Below are positions 23,600-32,485 of a DNA stretch of 36,888 nucleotides, in pieces. Numbering within the stretch: the stretch's first letter is position 1; each line of letters opens with the position of its first letter. Made by a program: the position numbers and the translations under genes. The notes under the pieces are model-generated. The model did not search any database. It was not told where the DNA came from and was given only the letters and a program-made list of their open reading frames with translations. The stretch lies in assembly GCA_017995195.1 (NCBI GenBank), contig JAGOJI010000011.1:1-36888 (forward strand), given 5' to 3'. Source of the stretch: Cloacibacterium sp. (GTDB lineage Bacteria > Bacteroidota > Bacteroidia > Flavobacteriales > Weeksellaceae).

Positions 23600-26500
23600 T
23601 TGCTGAAAAAAATATTTACTCTCTTATGGACGATTATAGGTATTAGTTTCTCTAATGCCCAGATATTTACATGGAAAAATCCTAACGTAGAAAAGGATTC
23701 TACCAAAAAAGACAGCATTGTTTCGGCTAAAATCAATCGGGATTTTTTTACTAAAGACACCTTGGATTTTGTTAAAAAACAGAACAAAATTATTTACGAT
23801 GAGGCAGTACTTGTGAAGCACCATTCGAAATCGAATATTTTGGGAAATCTCAATTCCAAAGGTTCTATTATAAGAGGAATTACTTTTGGGAACAACCAAG
23901 GTCAGTCGGTACAATCTTCTATGAATATGCAAATTTCGGGAAATCTAAGCCCTGATGTTGGAATTATTGCTACTATTTCGGATACCAACTTGCCTTTTCA
24001 AGCCGATGGATACACCCAAACCATCCGTGAGTTCGATAAGATTCACCTGCAACTCAATATCAAAAAAAAGAGTATCCTAAATGCCGGATATTTGGATTTG
24101 GCAGATGATTACAGCGTTTTCGGGAAATACCAAAGACAAAGTATGGGACTTCAATTTATAACCGGTTGGGAAAGAAACGGAAATAAAACCCAAACTATGG
24201 TCTCTGCCGGAATTGCCCGAAGCGAATTTCACCGAATGAGGTTTCAAGCTACAGAAGGTAATCAAGGACCTTACCGCTTGTTTGGAGTAAATGGCGAAAC
24301 CTTTATTGTGGTATTGGCAGGTTCGGAGCAGGTTTATATAGATGGTATCCTTATGAAACGAGGCGAGGATAGAGACTATACCATCAACTACAATACAGGG
24401 GAAATAAGTTTCACATCGCACCGCCCCATATTCAAACAGAACTTTATCACTATTTCTTATAACTATACCAACAGAAACTACACCCGTTTTTTGGTAACAG
24501 GAAGCCTAAAACACGAACGGGAAAAATTTAAGATTTCCTTTGATGCTTTTTTGGAAAACGACAACAAAAATGCACCTCTCTCTCTGAGTTTTTCCGATAC
24601 CGAAAAACAGGTTTTGGCACAAGCAGGAAGCGACCCCAATCTCATGTACGCTCCATCTGGAGTGGTTTCGGAATATAGTGTGAATAAAGTATTGTACCGT
24701 ATGGTACAAAATACAAACGAAACTTTCTATGAGTTTTCTACCAACCCCGGTGAAACGCTCTATCAAGTTGCTTTTACATATTTCGGGCAAGGAAAAGGAG
24801 ATTACAGATTAAAGCAAACCACTAATAATGGCAGAGTCTTTGAATACATAGGTAGCAATCTTGGCGACTACAAAGCTGTTAAAAAATTAGCTGCCCCCGA
24901 AAAATCTCAAGTATTCACCACCGCTGCTGAATACGATTGGGGAAAAGGTAAAATAGGTGTTGATTTCTCGTTGAGCAACCGAGACGTTAATCTTTTTTCG
25001 AGTAAAGATAACGAGCAAAATACAGGCTATGCAGGAAGAGTATGGGGGAACAAAACATTTACCAAAAATAGCTGGACAGGTATTACACAGATCGAATTTC
25101 AAAGAATTGATAAAAATTTTCATATTCTCGACCGCATCAATTCGGTAGAATTTTCGAGGGATTTTAATCGAACAAACGAGTTCAATAAAATTACACAAAA
25201 TCGTTTTATTTTTAGTTTCAACAACCAATGGTCACAATATGCTTTTCTGGATTACAGAATTAATCTCCTTGATGAACAATCTTACTACAAAGGCATTAAA
25301 AATGATGTGGACTTTGGCATAAAAAAAGGAAAAATAGATACCAAAGGGAATTTTTCTTATCTCAATACCCAATCAAATGTTCAAAATACCCGATTTGTAA
25401 GAGGAGGCATTCTCTCCGAATATTTAGGTAAAAAAGGAAGTTGGGGAATAGGAGGAAGCATGGAACACAATGTGAAAAACCTAAACTCAACGCAAACGCT
25501 TGATGCAACGAGCTTTAGCTGGAAAGAAATTTTCTTGCAAAAGAAAATAGGCGACAGTTCCCGAACTCGCTTCTTAGGTAAAATCTACATGAGAGATAAC
25601 GACAGCGTCCGAAGCAACCGTCTCGAAAACATGAACCAAATCCTCGGAATCATGGCGGAAAGCCACCTGATAAAGACGGAAAATACCAATCTTAGTACCT
25701 TGGTACATTACCGAAAGTTTTTTAATCAAAACCAAGTGATAGCTAGTCAAAATCAGGATTTTGTGTTGGGGAACATACAATATCTTCAGCATTTTCTAAA
25801 AAACGGATTAAAGTTACAGGCTTCCTATGAACTCGGAAACGGGCAAGAAGCTCAAAGGGAATTTCAGTACCTTAAAGTAACCGACGGACAAGGCATCTAC
25901 CGATGGACGGATTATAACAACGATGGTATTCAGCAGTTAGATGAATTTGAAATCGCAGAGTACAGCGATTTGGCAAAATACATAAGGGTATATACCAATA
26001 CTGTAAAATATCTCCCTTCCAATAAAAATAAAATGCAGTTGAATCTGTCTATTTATCCGTCATCTATCCTAAATTCCGATGACAAATTTTTGAAACGGTG
26101 GAATTTTAACCTTTCTTTACTTTCTCAAAACTCTTATTTGAAAAAAGATAAAGCACTGATACTTAATCCTTTCAAAACAGAAGAAAATCAGATGTTGAAA
26201 AACCAAAATATTTTGGCATCTGCACAGTTCAGTTCTACGCCTACATCTGGCTGGAACGGAAGATACCAATGGCTTAATAATCAAAACCTCATCAATGCTA
26301 ATTTTAGCCAAGAAAACCGATGGTTGAAATCGCATATTCTCAATATAGGATATGGGTTCAGCGAAAACCTTCGTACAGATTGGGAAAACAGCCTCCAATC
26401 TATAGAAAATTCATCGCAATTATTCCAAAACCGAAATTTTAAAATTGAAGAGTGGGAGTCGAAGCCTAAAATTGTTTATAAAATTAATGAAAAACTACAG

Positions 26501-26836
26501 AGCGAACTTTGGGGTGCTTACAAACACAAAAAAAGACGAGATGGCGAAGAACTCCTAAATACCATAGAAATTACCGGCACCCTGCAATGGGAAAACAAAA
26601 ATACCTCGGTAAGAGGAAATTTCTCGGTGATTAATAATCGGTTTGTGGGCAATAGTTTTAGTGTGGTGGGTAACCAAATGTTAGAAGGACTGAAAGCAGG
26701 CAAAAACCAAGTGTGGAATATCTTGTTGCAACGGCAAATCAACTCTTTTCTTCAACTCAACATCAACTATGAAGGGAGAAACTCGGGCGAAAGAACGATA
26801 CATATTGGAAGTATGCAGGTAAGAGCAAGTTTTTAA
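23600..26836 (+). CDS. Large outer membrane beta-barrel protein of unknown function
   Basis: The frame opens with TTG at 23600 and encodes 1078 residues with a signal peptide (about 1-20, ending SNAQ). Most of it is alternating-hydrophobicity beta strand, and it ends RTIHIGSMQVRASF with a C-terminal Phe, typical of outer membrane barrels. A segment YRWTDYNNDGIQQLDEFEIA near residue 775 is an EF-hand-like Ca-binding loop of the type found in SprA, the T9SS translocon, and in related Bacteroidota surface proteins. It is much shorter than SprA, so it may be a distant relative or a separate family. A hairpin repeat lies just past the stop codon. It is not fused to recognisable enzymatic domains. 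Confidence 0.75.
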   Translation: MLKKIFTLLWTIIGISFSNAQIFTWKNPNVEKDSTKKDSIVSAKINRDFFTKDTLDFVKKQNKIIYDEAVLVKHHSKSNILGNLNSKGSIIRGITFGNNQGQSVQSSMNMQISGNLSPDVGIIATISDTNLPFQADGYTQTIREFDKIHLQLNIKKKSILNAGYLDLADDYSVFGKYQRQSMGLQFITGWERNGNKTQTMVSAGIARSEFHRMRFQATEGNQGPYRLFGVNGETFIVVLAGSEQVYIDGILMKRGEDRDYTINYNTGEISFTSHRPIFKQNFITISYNYTNRNYTRFLVTGSLKHEREKFKISFDAFLENDNKNAPLSLSFSDTEKQVLAQAGSDPNLMYAPSGVVSEYSVNKVLYRMVQNTNETFYEFSTNPGETLYQVAFTYFGQGKGDYRLKQTTNNGRVFEYIGSNLGDYKAVKKLAAPEKSQVFTTAAEYDWGKGKIGVDFSLSNRDVNLFSSKDNEQNTGYAGRVWGNKTFTKNSWTGITQIEFQRIDKNFHILDRINSVEFSRDFNRTNEFNKITQNRFIFSFNNQWSQYAFLDYRINLLDEQSYYKGIKNDVDFGIKKGKIDTKGNFSYLNTQSNVQNTRFVRGGILSEYLGKKGSWGIGGSMEHNVKNLNSTQTLDATSFSWKEIFLQKKIGDSSRTRFLGKIYMRDNDSVRSNRLENMNQILGIMAESHLIKTENTNLSTLVHYRKFFNQNQVIASQNQDFVLGNIQYLQHFLKNGLKLQASYELGNGQEAQREFQYLKVTDGQGIYRWTDYNNDGIQQLDEFEIAEYSDLAKYIRVYTNTVKYLPSNKNKMQLNLSIYPSSILNSDDKFLKRWNFNLSLLSQNSYLKKDKALILNPFKTEENQMLKNQNILASAQFSSTPTSGWNGRYQWLNNQNLINANFSQENRWLKSHILNIGYGFSENLRTDWENSLQSIENSSQLFQNRNFKIEEWESKPKIVYKINEKLQSELWGAYKHKKRRDGEELLNTIEITGTLQWENKNTSVRGNFSVINNRFVGNSFSVVGNQMLEGLKAGKNQVWNILLQRQINSFLQLNINYEGRNSGERTIHIGSMQVRASF

Positions 26837-26851
26837 GGCGTGAATGGAGCG

Positions 26852-26878
26852 TTGTGAGAGCTCTAAGCTCTGACAACA
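26852..26878 (+). terminator. Palindromic repeat, copy 1, behaving like a terminator
   Basis: GTTGTGAGAGCT (26852-26863) and AGCTCTGACAAC (26867-26878) pair over 12 positions with one mismatch and a 3-base loop. The repeat begins 16 bases after the preceding stop codon and is followed by ACTTTTACTCT. A closely similar palindrome lies at 31038-31068. Confidence 0.65.
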
Positions 26879-26919
26879 CTTTTACTCTAAAAAATCTATC
26901 AATTTTGTAACAATATATA

Positions 26920-26927
26920 TACCTTTG
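26920..26927 (+). promoter_or_regulatory. -7 promoter box of the LolA-like gene
   Basis: TACCTTTG is a perfect TAnnTTTG box 42 bases before the ATG. A TTG at 26905-26907 is too close (12-bp spacer) to be a normal -33 element. Confidence 0.45.
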
Positions 26928-26968
26928 ATACTCATTCATAAAAATAAACTTAACTCAACTGTACAACT

Positions 26969-27706
26969 ATGAAAAAATTAAAATCAATTCTTGCTATCGG
27001 AATACTGGCTTTAACCTCCGTTACAGCTTATGCACAAACAGCCGATGAAATTCTTAGTAAATATTTTACAACCATAGGAGGAGCCGATAAGCTCCGAGCT
27101 CTGAAAGGTGTAAAGATGGAACTTACTGCAAAAATGCAGGGAATGGAACTTCCTGTAGAAGTTACTCAAATGAACGGAGGCAAAATGTTGGTAAAACTTA
27201 ATTTTCAAGGAAAGGATATTACCCAAATGGCTTTTGATGGTAAAGATGTGTGGACTACTAATTTCATGACCATGAAAGCAGAAAAAGCAGATGCCGAAAC
27301 GACTGAAAACACTAAAAATTCTGCTCAAGATTTTCCGGATCCTTTTTTAGACTATCAGTCCAAAGGCTATAAAGTAGAATATGTAGGAAAAGAAACAAAA
27401 GAAGGTACCGAATGCTATAAACTCAAATTAACGAAAAAGCCCGTTAAAGTAAACGGAGTTTCTACCGATGATATTTCCTATTATTATCTGGACACCGAAA
27501 ACAATTTGCCCATTCTTTCAGAATCAGAAATTAAATCCGGTCCTATGAAAGGAAAAAAAACTGAATCGAAAATGAGTGACTATCAAGAAGTAGAGGGCAT
27601 CTATTTTCCGTTCTCCATAAGCATGGGCGGACAAGAAATGAAAGTGAAAAAAATCACTCTTAATCCTACTGTAGACGAGAAAGCATTTGCCTTTCCTGCA
27701 CAATAA
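26969..27706 (+). CDS. LolA-like secreted protein (outer membrane lipoprotein-sorting type)
   Basis: This 245-residue protein has a signal peptide (about 1-22, ending AYAQ). The mature part begins TADEILSKYFTTIGGADKLRALKGVKMELTAKM, the start pattern of the LolA-fold proteins common in Bacteroidota, which bind lipid-like ligands in a half-barrel. Continuous beta strands follow (YKVEYVGKETKEGTECYKLKLT, YYYLDTENNLPILSE, YFPFSISMGGQEM), and the C-terminus is KAFAFPAQ. Members are labelled lipoprotein-sorting proteins, but a true LolA role is unproven. It has its own promoter box and is followed by a terminator-like hairpin. Gene order places it among envelope genes. Confidence 0.72.
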   Translation: MKKLKSILAIGILALTSVTAYAQTADEILSKYFTTIGGADKLRALKGVKMELTAKMQGMELPVEVTQMNGGKMLVKLNFQGKDITQMAFDGKDVWTTNFMTMKAEKADAETTENTKNSAQDFPDPFLDYQSKGYKVEYVGKETKEGTECYKLKLTKKPVKVNGVSTDDISYYYLDTENNLPILSESEIKSGPMKGKKTESKMSDYQEVEGIYFPFSISMGGQEMKVKKITLNPTVDEKAFAFPAQ

Positions 27707-27756
27707 CTTAACCATGAGATGGGTAGTTTTTAATTATCATCTAAATTATTGATAAG

Positions 27757-27796
27757 CAAATTTGTCAAAGTGTAATCGCTTTGGCAAATTTGTTTT
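27757..27796 (+). terminator. Terminator of the LolA-like gene
   Basis: CAAATTTGTCAAAG (27757-27770) pairs with CTTTGGCAAATTTG (27779-27792) over 14 positions with one wobble. The stem is followed by TTTT. It lies 50 bases past the stop codon. Confidence 0.7.
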
Positions 27797-27942
27797 AAAA
27801 AGAAGCTCCTATCTCAGTTTTTACATTAAAAACAAATATCCTTAATTACAAAACAGAGTTCAATATTGATTAAATGCTAAGGCTTTTTCTAACTTAAATA
27901 TTGATTGCTAAGAAAAGGATAATCATAAACATCTTAAAATCC

Positions 27943-30900
27943 ATGAAGAAATTTAAACTTTTTACAGTAAACCTATTCCTTTGGGCGGTGGTTTCTACAC
28001 AAGCTCAAGAGAATATAGTTCTAAAAGGGAAGGAACTTTTCGGTGATATTACAGCAAGACATATTGGTCCTGCATTGATGAGTGGTAGAATTACCGATCT
28101 GGAAATGCACCCAAAGAATAATAAAATAATGTATACTGCTACTGCAGGTGGTGGTGTATGGAAATCTATAGATGGTGGAGCTTCCTTTTCTCCGATTTTT
28201 GATGAACATATCCAATCTATAGGATGCGTTGCCATAGATCCATCAAAACCTGATCAAAACATCTGGGTGGGAACAGGTGAAACATGGACCAGAAATAGTG
28301 TTTCTTATGGTGATGGTATCTACAAATCTACCGATGGTGGACAAACTTGGAAAAACATGGGATTAGCCAAATCCGACAGAATAAGCTCTATCGTTATAAA
28401 TCCTAACAACAGCGAAGAGGTTTGGGTAGGCGTATTGGGAGCACTATGGGGAGATAGTGACGAAAGAGGAATTTATAAAACGTCTGACGGTGGTAAAACA
28501 TGGCAAAAAATTTTGTTTGTGGATAACAAAACCGGCTGTTCGGATTTAGTAATGGATACTAAAAACCCTAATACTATGTATGCCAGTTTTTGGGAATTTA
28601 GAAGAACCGGTTGGTCGTTCAGTTCCGGAGGAGAAAAATCTGCTCTATACAAATCGACAGATGGTGGCAAAACTTGGAATAAGATCCACAATGGTTTTCC
28701 CAAAGGCAAATTAGGAAGAATTGCTATTGCTGTGGCACCATCTGCACCGCACATTCTCTATTCGGTATTGGAAACCGAAAAAGCAGAAACCAATGGTTTG
28801 TATAAATCCGAAGATGCCGGTAACTCATGGAAACTTCTTAATAGTGATTTTGGCTTGGTGGTAAGACCTTTTTATTTTTCAAGAATTGTAGTCGACCCCA
28901 AAAATCCGGATATTGTAGTCAAAGGAGGATTGTATGGCTCTTTGAGTAGAGATGGTGGTAAAACTTTCAAAAATTTAGGACCTATGCATGCCGATATTCA
29001 CGATGTTACCTTTGATATTCACGATAGCAACAGAATGTTTGCAGGAACCGATGGTGGTGTATACAGAAGTTGGGATGGTGGAACAACCATGGAACAAGTA
29101 AAAAACCTACCCGTTTCGCAGTTTTATCATATCAGTTTAGATGATAAAGAGCCCTACAACGTATACGGAGGGCTTCAGGACAATGGTTCTTGGTACGGTC
29201 CTACAAAAAGCGATGGCGGTATAGAAGCAAGAGATTGGAACTCTATAGGATACGGTGATGGTTTTAGGGTACTGAAACATCCCTCAAAAAATATAGTTTA
29301 CAGTGAAATGCAAGGTGCCGAAAATATTTGGAGATATAACTTAGACACCAAAGAGTTGGTTACTGTACAGCCGCTTCCGGCAAAAGGAGATCCTAAACTA
29401 AGATTCAACTGGAACACTCCCATACAGATCAGCAAAGCACAACCCGATCGATTGTATGTAGGAAGTCAATTCTTGCACAAATCCGAAGATATGGGAAAAA
29501 CATGGGTTAAAATCTCCCCGGATTTAACCACCAATGATAAAACTAAAATGAACCAAGAAAACTCCGGAGGTCTATCCAAAGACAATTCGGGAGCAGAAAA
29601 CCATTGTACCATTTTTAGCATTGCCGAGTCTCCGAAAAATGAAAAACTAATCTGGGTAGGAACAGATGACGGAAATGTACAAATTACACGAGATGGAGGT
29701 AAAACATGGGCAAACGTTACTGCCAATATTCCTAATTTGCCCAAAAACACATGGTGTTACCACATAGAAGCGAGTAATTTTGGGGAAGGAATTGCCTATG
29801 CTGTTTTTGAAGGGCATACCACCAACGATTATACTCCGTACGTATACAAAACCACCGACTATGGAAAAACATGGAAATCAATTACAACACCGGATATTGA
29901 AGGTTTCGCCAGAAATATACAGGAAGATTATGTTAATGAAAACCTATTGTTTTTAGGAACGGAAAAAGGCTTATATATTACCATTGATGGAGGAGCCAAT
30001 TGGTCTCACTTTACCAACAAAATGCCCAATGTAGCAGTCCACTATATCGATTTGCATCCCAAAACAAATGATTTAGTAATGGCAACTCACGGTAGAGGAG
30101 TTATTATCTTAGATGACATCTCTGTTTTGCGACAAATAAAACCCGAAATTTTATCAAAAGATCTTCATTTTTTTGAAACAAAACCGGCTATTATAGAAGA
30201 AAAATCAAGTTTTGGAAGTACAGCAAGTGAATTAGAATTTGTAGGAGACAATCCTTCCACAAGTGCACAATTGGTATATTATCTTAAAAAAAGACACAGT
30301 TTAGGCAAAATGGATTTGGAAATTCAGGATATGAATGGCAAGAAAATAACCTCTCTTACTCCAGGAAAACAAAAGGGAATCAATGTTGTAACCTGGAATT
30401 TCTTTACCAAACCACCTAAAGTAGCTACAGGTAAAACTTTCGCATTCGGAGGTTTCACTTCTCCCCGTGTACAGGAAGGCACTTACAAAGCAGTACTTAC
30501 CAAAGGAAAAGATACCTATACCCAAACTTTTGTCGTGCAAAACGATCCTAAAAGCCCTATAACAAAAGCTGAAAGACAAAAGCAGGCAGAAACCTCTAAA
30601 GAATTATTTGGTTTATCCGAACAATTGGCTTATACTGTTTACGAAATAGATGAGACTACAAAAGTTTTGGATTTGCTCATCGAAAAAGATAAATCTTATG
30701 CAAAAGAGGCTTCAAAAGTAAAAACAGCTTTTCAAACTCTAAAAGAAAAATTGGTTATCACTAAAGGAGATAATTATGTAGGTTCATCTGAGCCACAACT
30801 GAGAGAAAAATTAGCAGATTTGTATTCTACCATCGCTTCCAGTTTTAATGCTCCAACCAATGCCCAGTTGGAAAATTTAGAAGCTATTAAATCTACATTC

Positions 30901-31023
30901 GGTGAATCTATGAAACAATTCAAAGAGTTGAAAACAAAATACGGTGCCAAAATTTCTATGAAAGCCAAAGAGCAGAATATTCCTTTTGTTCTTAAAACTT
31001 TTGAGGAATACGTAGAAAATTAA
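27943..31023 (+). CDS. VPS10/sortilin-like Asp-box beta-propeller protein
   Basis: This is a secreted or periplasmic protein of 1026 residues. The ATG at 27943 gives a signal peptide (ending STQAQ); the frame opens earlier at a TTG (27901), but that extension would precede the signal. About eleven Asp-box motifs (S/T-x-D-G-G-x-T-W, e.g. KSTDGGQTWK, KTSDGGKTWQ, TRDGGKTWA, TIDGGANWS) mark a large beta-propeller like those in VPS10/sortilin proteins and xyloglucanase-type glycosidases. The C-terminal 250 residues add a beta-sandwich-like and a helical region. Annotation as glycosyl hydrolase is common for this family but the catalytic residues are not confirmed, so the substrate is open. It is followed by a hairpin repeat. 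Confidence 0.82.
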   Translation: MKKFKLFTVNLFLWAVVSTQAQENIVLKGKELFGDITARHIGPALMSGRITDLEMHPKNNKIMYTATAGGGVWKSIDGGASFSPIFDEHIQSIGCVAIDPSKPDQNIWVGTGETWTRNSVSYGDGIYKSTDGGQTWKNMGLAKSDRISSIVINPNNSEEVWVGVLGALWGDSDERGIYKTSDGGKTWQKILFVDNKTGCSDLVMDTKNPNTMYASFWEFRRTGWSFSSGGEKSALYKSTDGGKTWNKIHNGFPKGKLGRIAIAVAPSAPHILYSVLETEKAETNGLYKSEDAGNSWKLLNSDFGLVVRPFYFSRIVVDPKNPDIVVKGGLYGSLSRDGGKTFKNLGPMHADIHDVTFDIHDSNRMFAGTDGGVYRSWDGGTTMEQVKNLPVSQFYHISLDDKEPYNVYGGLQDNGSWYGPTKSDGGIEARDWNSIGYGDGFRVLKHPSKNIVYSEMQGAENIWRYNLDTKELVTVQPLPAKGDPKLRFNWNTPIQISKAQPDRLYVGSQFLHKSEDMGKTWVKISPDLTTNDKTKMNQENSGGLSKDNSGAENHCTIFSIAESPKNEKLIWVGTDDGNVQITRDGGKTWANVTANIPNLPKNTWCYHIEASNFGEGIAYAVFEGHTTNDYTPYVYKTTDYGKTWKSITTPDIEGFARNIQEDYVNENLLFLGTEKGLYITIDGGANWSHFTNKMPNVAVHYIDLHPKTNDLVMATHGRGVIILDDISVLRQIKPEILSKDLHFFETKPAIIEEKSSFGSTASELEFVGDNPSTSAQLVYYLKKRHSLGKMDLEIQDMNGKKITSLTPGKQKGINVVTWNFFTKPPKVATGKTFAFGGFTSPRVQEGTYKAVLTKGKDTYTQTFVVQNDPKSPITKAERQKQAETSKELFGLSEQLAYTVYEIDETTKVLDLLIEKDKSYAKEASKVKTAFQTLKEKLVITKGDNYVGSSEPQLREKLADLYSTIASSFNAPTNAQLENLEAIKSTFGESMKQFKELKTKYGAKISMKAKEQNIPFVLKTFEEYVEN

Positions 31024-31037
31024 CTCTATGAGCGTGA

Positions 31038-31068
31038 GCGTTGTTAGAGCTTCAAGCTCTAACAACGC
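31038..31068 (+). terminator. Palindromic repeat, copy 2 (perfect 31-nt palindrome)
   Basis: GCGTTGTTAGAGCTT and AAGCTCTAACAACGC are exact reverse complements around a single central C (31053). The palindrome begins 15 bases past the stop codon of the VPS10-like gene. It matches the copy at 26852-26878 in sequence and in position behind a gene, but lacks a clear T run. Confidence 0.65.
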
Positions 31069-31201
31069 TTCTGCACTTCCTTTAATCGTATTAAAATTAT
31101 ATAAGCATTACTTAAAATCTTATAAAAAGAGTTTGTTTTTATTGTAGCATCTTTGCATCAACAATAGCAGATATTTCAAACTAAATAAAACTTTAAACAT
31201 T

Positions 31202-31774
31202 ATGAAAAAATTTATTTTAGCAGCAACTATGTTAGTTGCAGGATTATTCGGAACAGCGAATGCTCAAATTCAAGAAGGAAACTGGATGGTAGGTGCCAGC
31301 GTTGCCAACATGAAATTTACCAATGGATTCGATATGAGTTTAACTCCTAAGTTGGGGTATTTTATTAAAGACAACTGGGCAATTGGTGGTCAGGTAGGTT
31401 TAAATGTACAAAGTCCGGAAGGAACAAGTGCTACCCAAACTTCTTATACTATTGGGGCTTTTACCAGATATTACTTCAGCGATAAGCAAGTAGATAATTT
31501 ACTAAACAACGGTAGATTTTTCGCAGAAGGTACAGTAGGATTTGGTGGAGACAACTCTAGCGTAGGAAATTCTACCAATGGGATAGATTTAGGAATAGGA
31601 GCAGGATATTCTTACTTTGTTACAAGAAACGTAGGTCTTGAAGGATTGTTGAAATTCCAAGGAATTGCAGGAGGAGGAAACAAGAATTTCAACGGAAACT
31701 TGTATTTGGGTGTTGGATTCCAAATCTATTTGCCATCTGCAAAAGCTAAAGCAGCTCTTAGGGATAAGCAATAA
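31202..31774 (+). CDS. Small outer membrane beta-barrel (porin-family) protein
   Basis: This 190-residue precursor has a clear signal peptide (residues 1-21, ending ANAQ). The mature part is a run of short amphipathic strands: WMVGASVANMKFT, PKLGYFIKDNWAIGGQVGLNVQ, YTIGAFTRYYF, RFFAEGTVGFGG, IDLGIGAGYSYFV, VGLEGLLKFQG and LYLGVGFQIYLPS. This fits an eight-stranded barrel like the outer-membrane-protein beta-barrel family of Bacteroidota. The tail after the last strand (KAKAALRDKQ) is charged. Its role is unknown; such proteins are often abundant. It is monocistronic, with a GC-containing hairpin and a T run right behind it. Confidence 0.82.
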   Translation: MKKFILAATMLVAGLFGTANAQIQEGNWMVGASVANMKFTNGFDMSLTPKLGYFIKDNWAIGGQVGLNVQSPEGTSATQTSYTIGAFTRYYFSDKQVDNLLNNGRFFAEGTVGFGGDNSSVGNSTNGIDLGIGAGYSYFVTRNVGLEGLLKFQGIAGGGNKNFNGNLYLGVGFQIYLPSAKAKAALRDKQ

Positions 31775-31794
31775 AAAATCATTTAAACATTAAA

Positions 31795-31829
31795 AAATCC
31801 GTCTCATTTTTATGAGGCGGATTTTTTTT
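31795..31829 (+). terminator. Rho-independent terminator of the porin-family gene
   Basis: ATCCGTCTCAT and ATGAGGCGGAT form an 11-bp stem (one wobble) around TTTT, followed by seven T residues. It lies 23 bases past the stop codon. The preceding A tract may allow it to act on the other strand too. Confidence 0.85.
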
Positions 31830-31899
31830 AATTGAAAAACACCAATATATCGCAAAATAGTGTTTTATAAAATCCATCGTAAGACAATTTTCAATTCCT

Positions 31900-31907
31900 T
31901 ATCTTTG
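31900..31907 (+). promoter_or_regulatory. -7 promoter box of the sigma factor-lipA unit
   Basis: TATCTTTG is a perfect TAnnTTTG box 17 bases before the TTG start codon of the sigma factor. The inferred leader is only about 11 bases. No -33 TTG is present, which may mean an alternative sigma factor or activator. Confidence 0.45.
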
Positions 31908-31924
31908 CTCATTAAGTTTTTCCT

Positions 31925-32485
31925 TTGAAAAAAGAAGATTTGTTAACGCTAATACAAGAAGCGAAAGAAAAAAACCAAAAAGCTCAAACCAAACTGATTA
32001 ATCATTTTTGGGTAGATGTGTTCAGTTTTATTCTCAAAAAAGTAGGGGACAATACCATCGCAGATGAATTAACGGTAGCTGTTTTCTCAAAAGTTTTAGC
32101 AAAATTAGATCTGTACGATGAGAATTTTCAGTTCAAAACCTGGGTGTTAACTATTGCACAAAATACCATTATAGACCATTGGCGAAAAAAAGCCAAAGAA
32201 GAGGAAACTCCTACAGAAAATTTGCAAGAACTGAAACACCACTTTGCTAAATCTCCCGAGGAGCTTATGATTTCGCAACAAGAGCAACAACGCATCATCA
32301 ATACAGTAGCATCTATGGATGTTAATTATCAAAAAATCATAGAATTACGTTTTTTCGAAGAAAAAAGCATCAAGGAAATTGCCGAAGAACTTCATCTTTC
32401 GGTTGCCAATACGAAAGTAAGAATAATGAGAGCCAAAAAAGTTTTGGCAGAACTATTAAAAAATATTGATTCAGAAGATGAGTAA
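31925..32485 (+). CDS. ECF-type RNA polymerase sigma factor
   Basis: This 186-residue sigma-70 family factor contains region 2 (about 25-95, with the core-binding and -10-recognition stretch FKTWVLTIAQNTIIDHWRKKA) and region 4 (about 115-180, with YQKIIELRFFEEKSIKEIAEELHLSVANTKVRIMRAKKVL, the helix-turn-helix). It begins with TTG; no ATG lies nearby in frame. No anti-sigma factor is adjacent, so control may be transcriptional or through an unlinked partner. Its last eight bases overlap lipA, which argues for cotranscription and translational coupling with lipoate synthesis. Confidence 0.88.
   Translation: MKKEDLLTLIQEAKEKNQKAQTKLINHFWVDVFSFILKKVGDNTIADELTVAVFSKVLAKLDLYDENFQFKTWVLTIAQNTIIDHWRKKAKEEETPTENLQELKHHFAKSPEELMISQQEQQRIINTVASMDVNYQKIIELRFFEEKSIKEIAEELHLSVANTKVRIMRAKKVLAELLKNIDSEDE

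Noticed and set aside
31132-31155. TTTG...CATCTTTG as promoter of the small porin-family gene
   Set aside because: The -7 box lacks the T of TAnnTTTG and the upstream TTTG is only about 12 bases away, so I did not list it as a feature.
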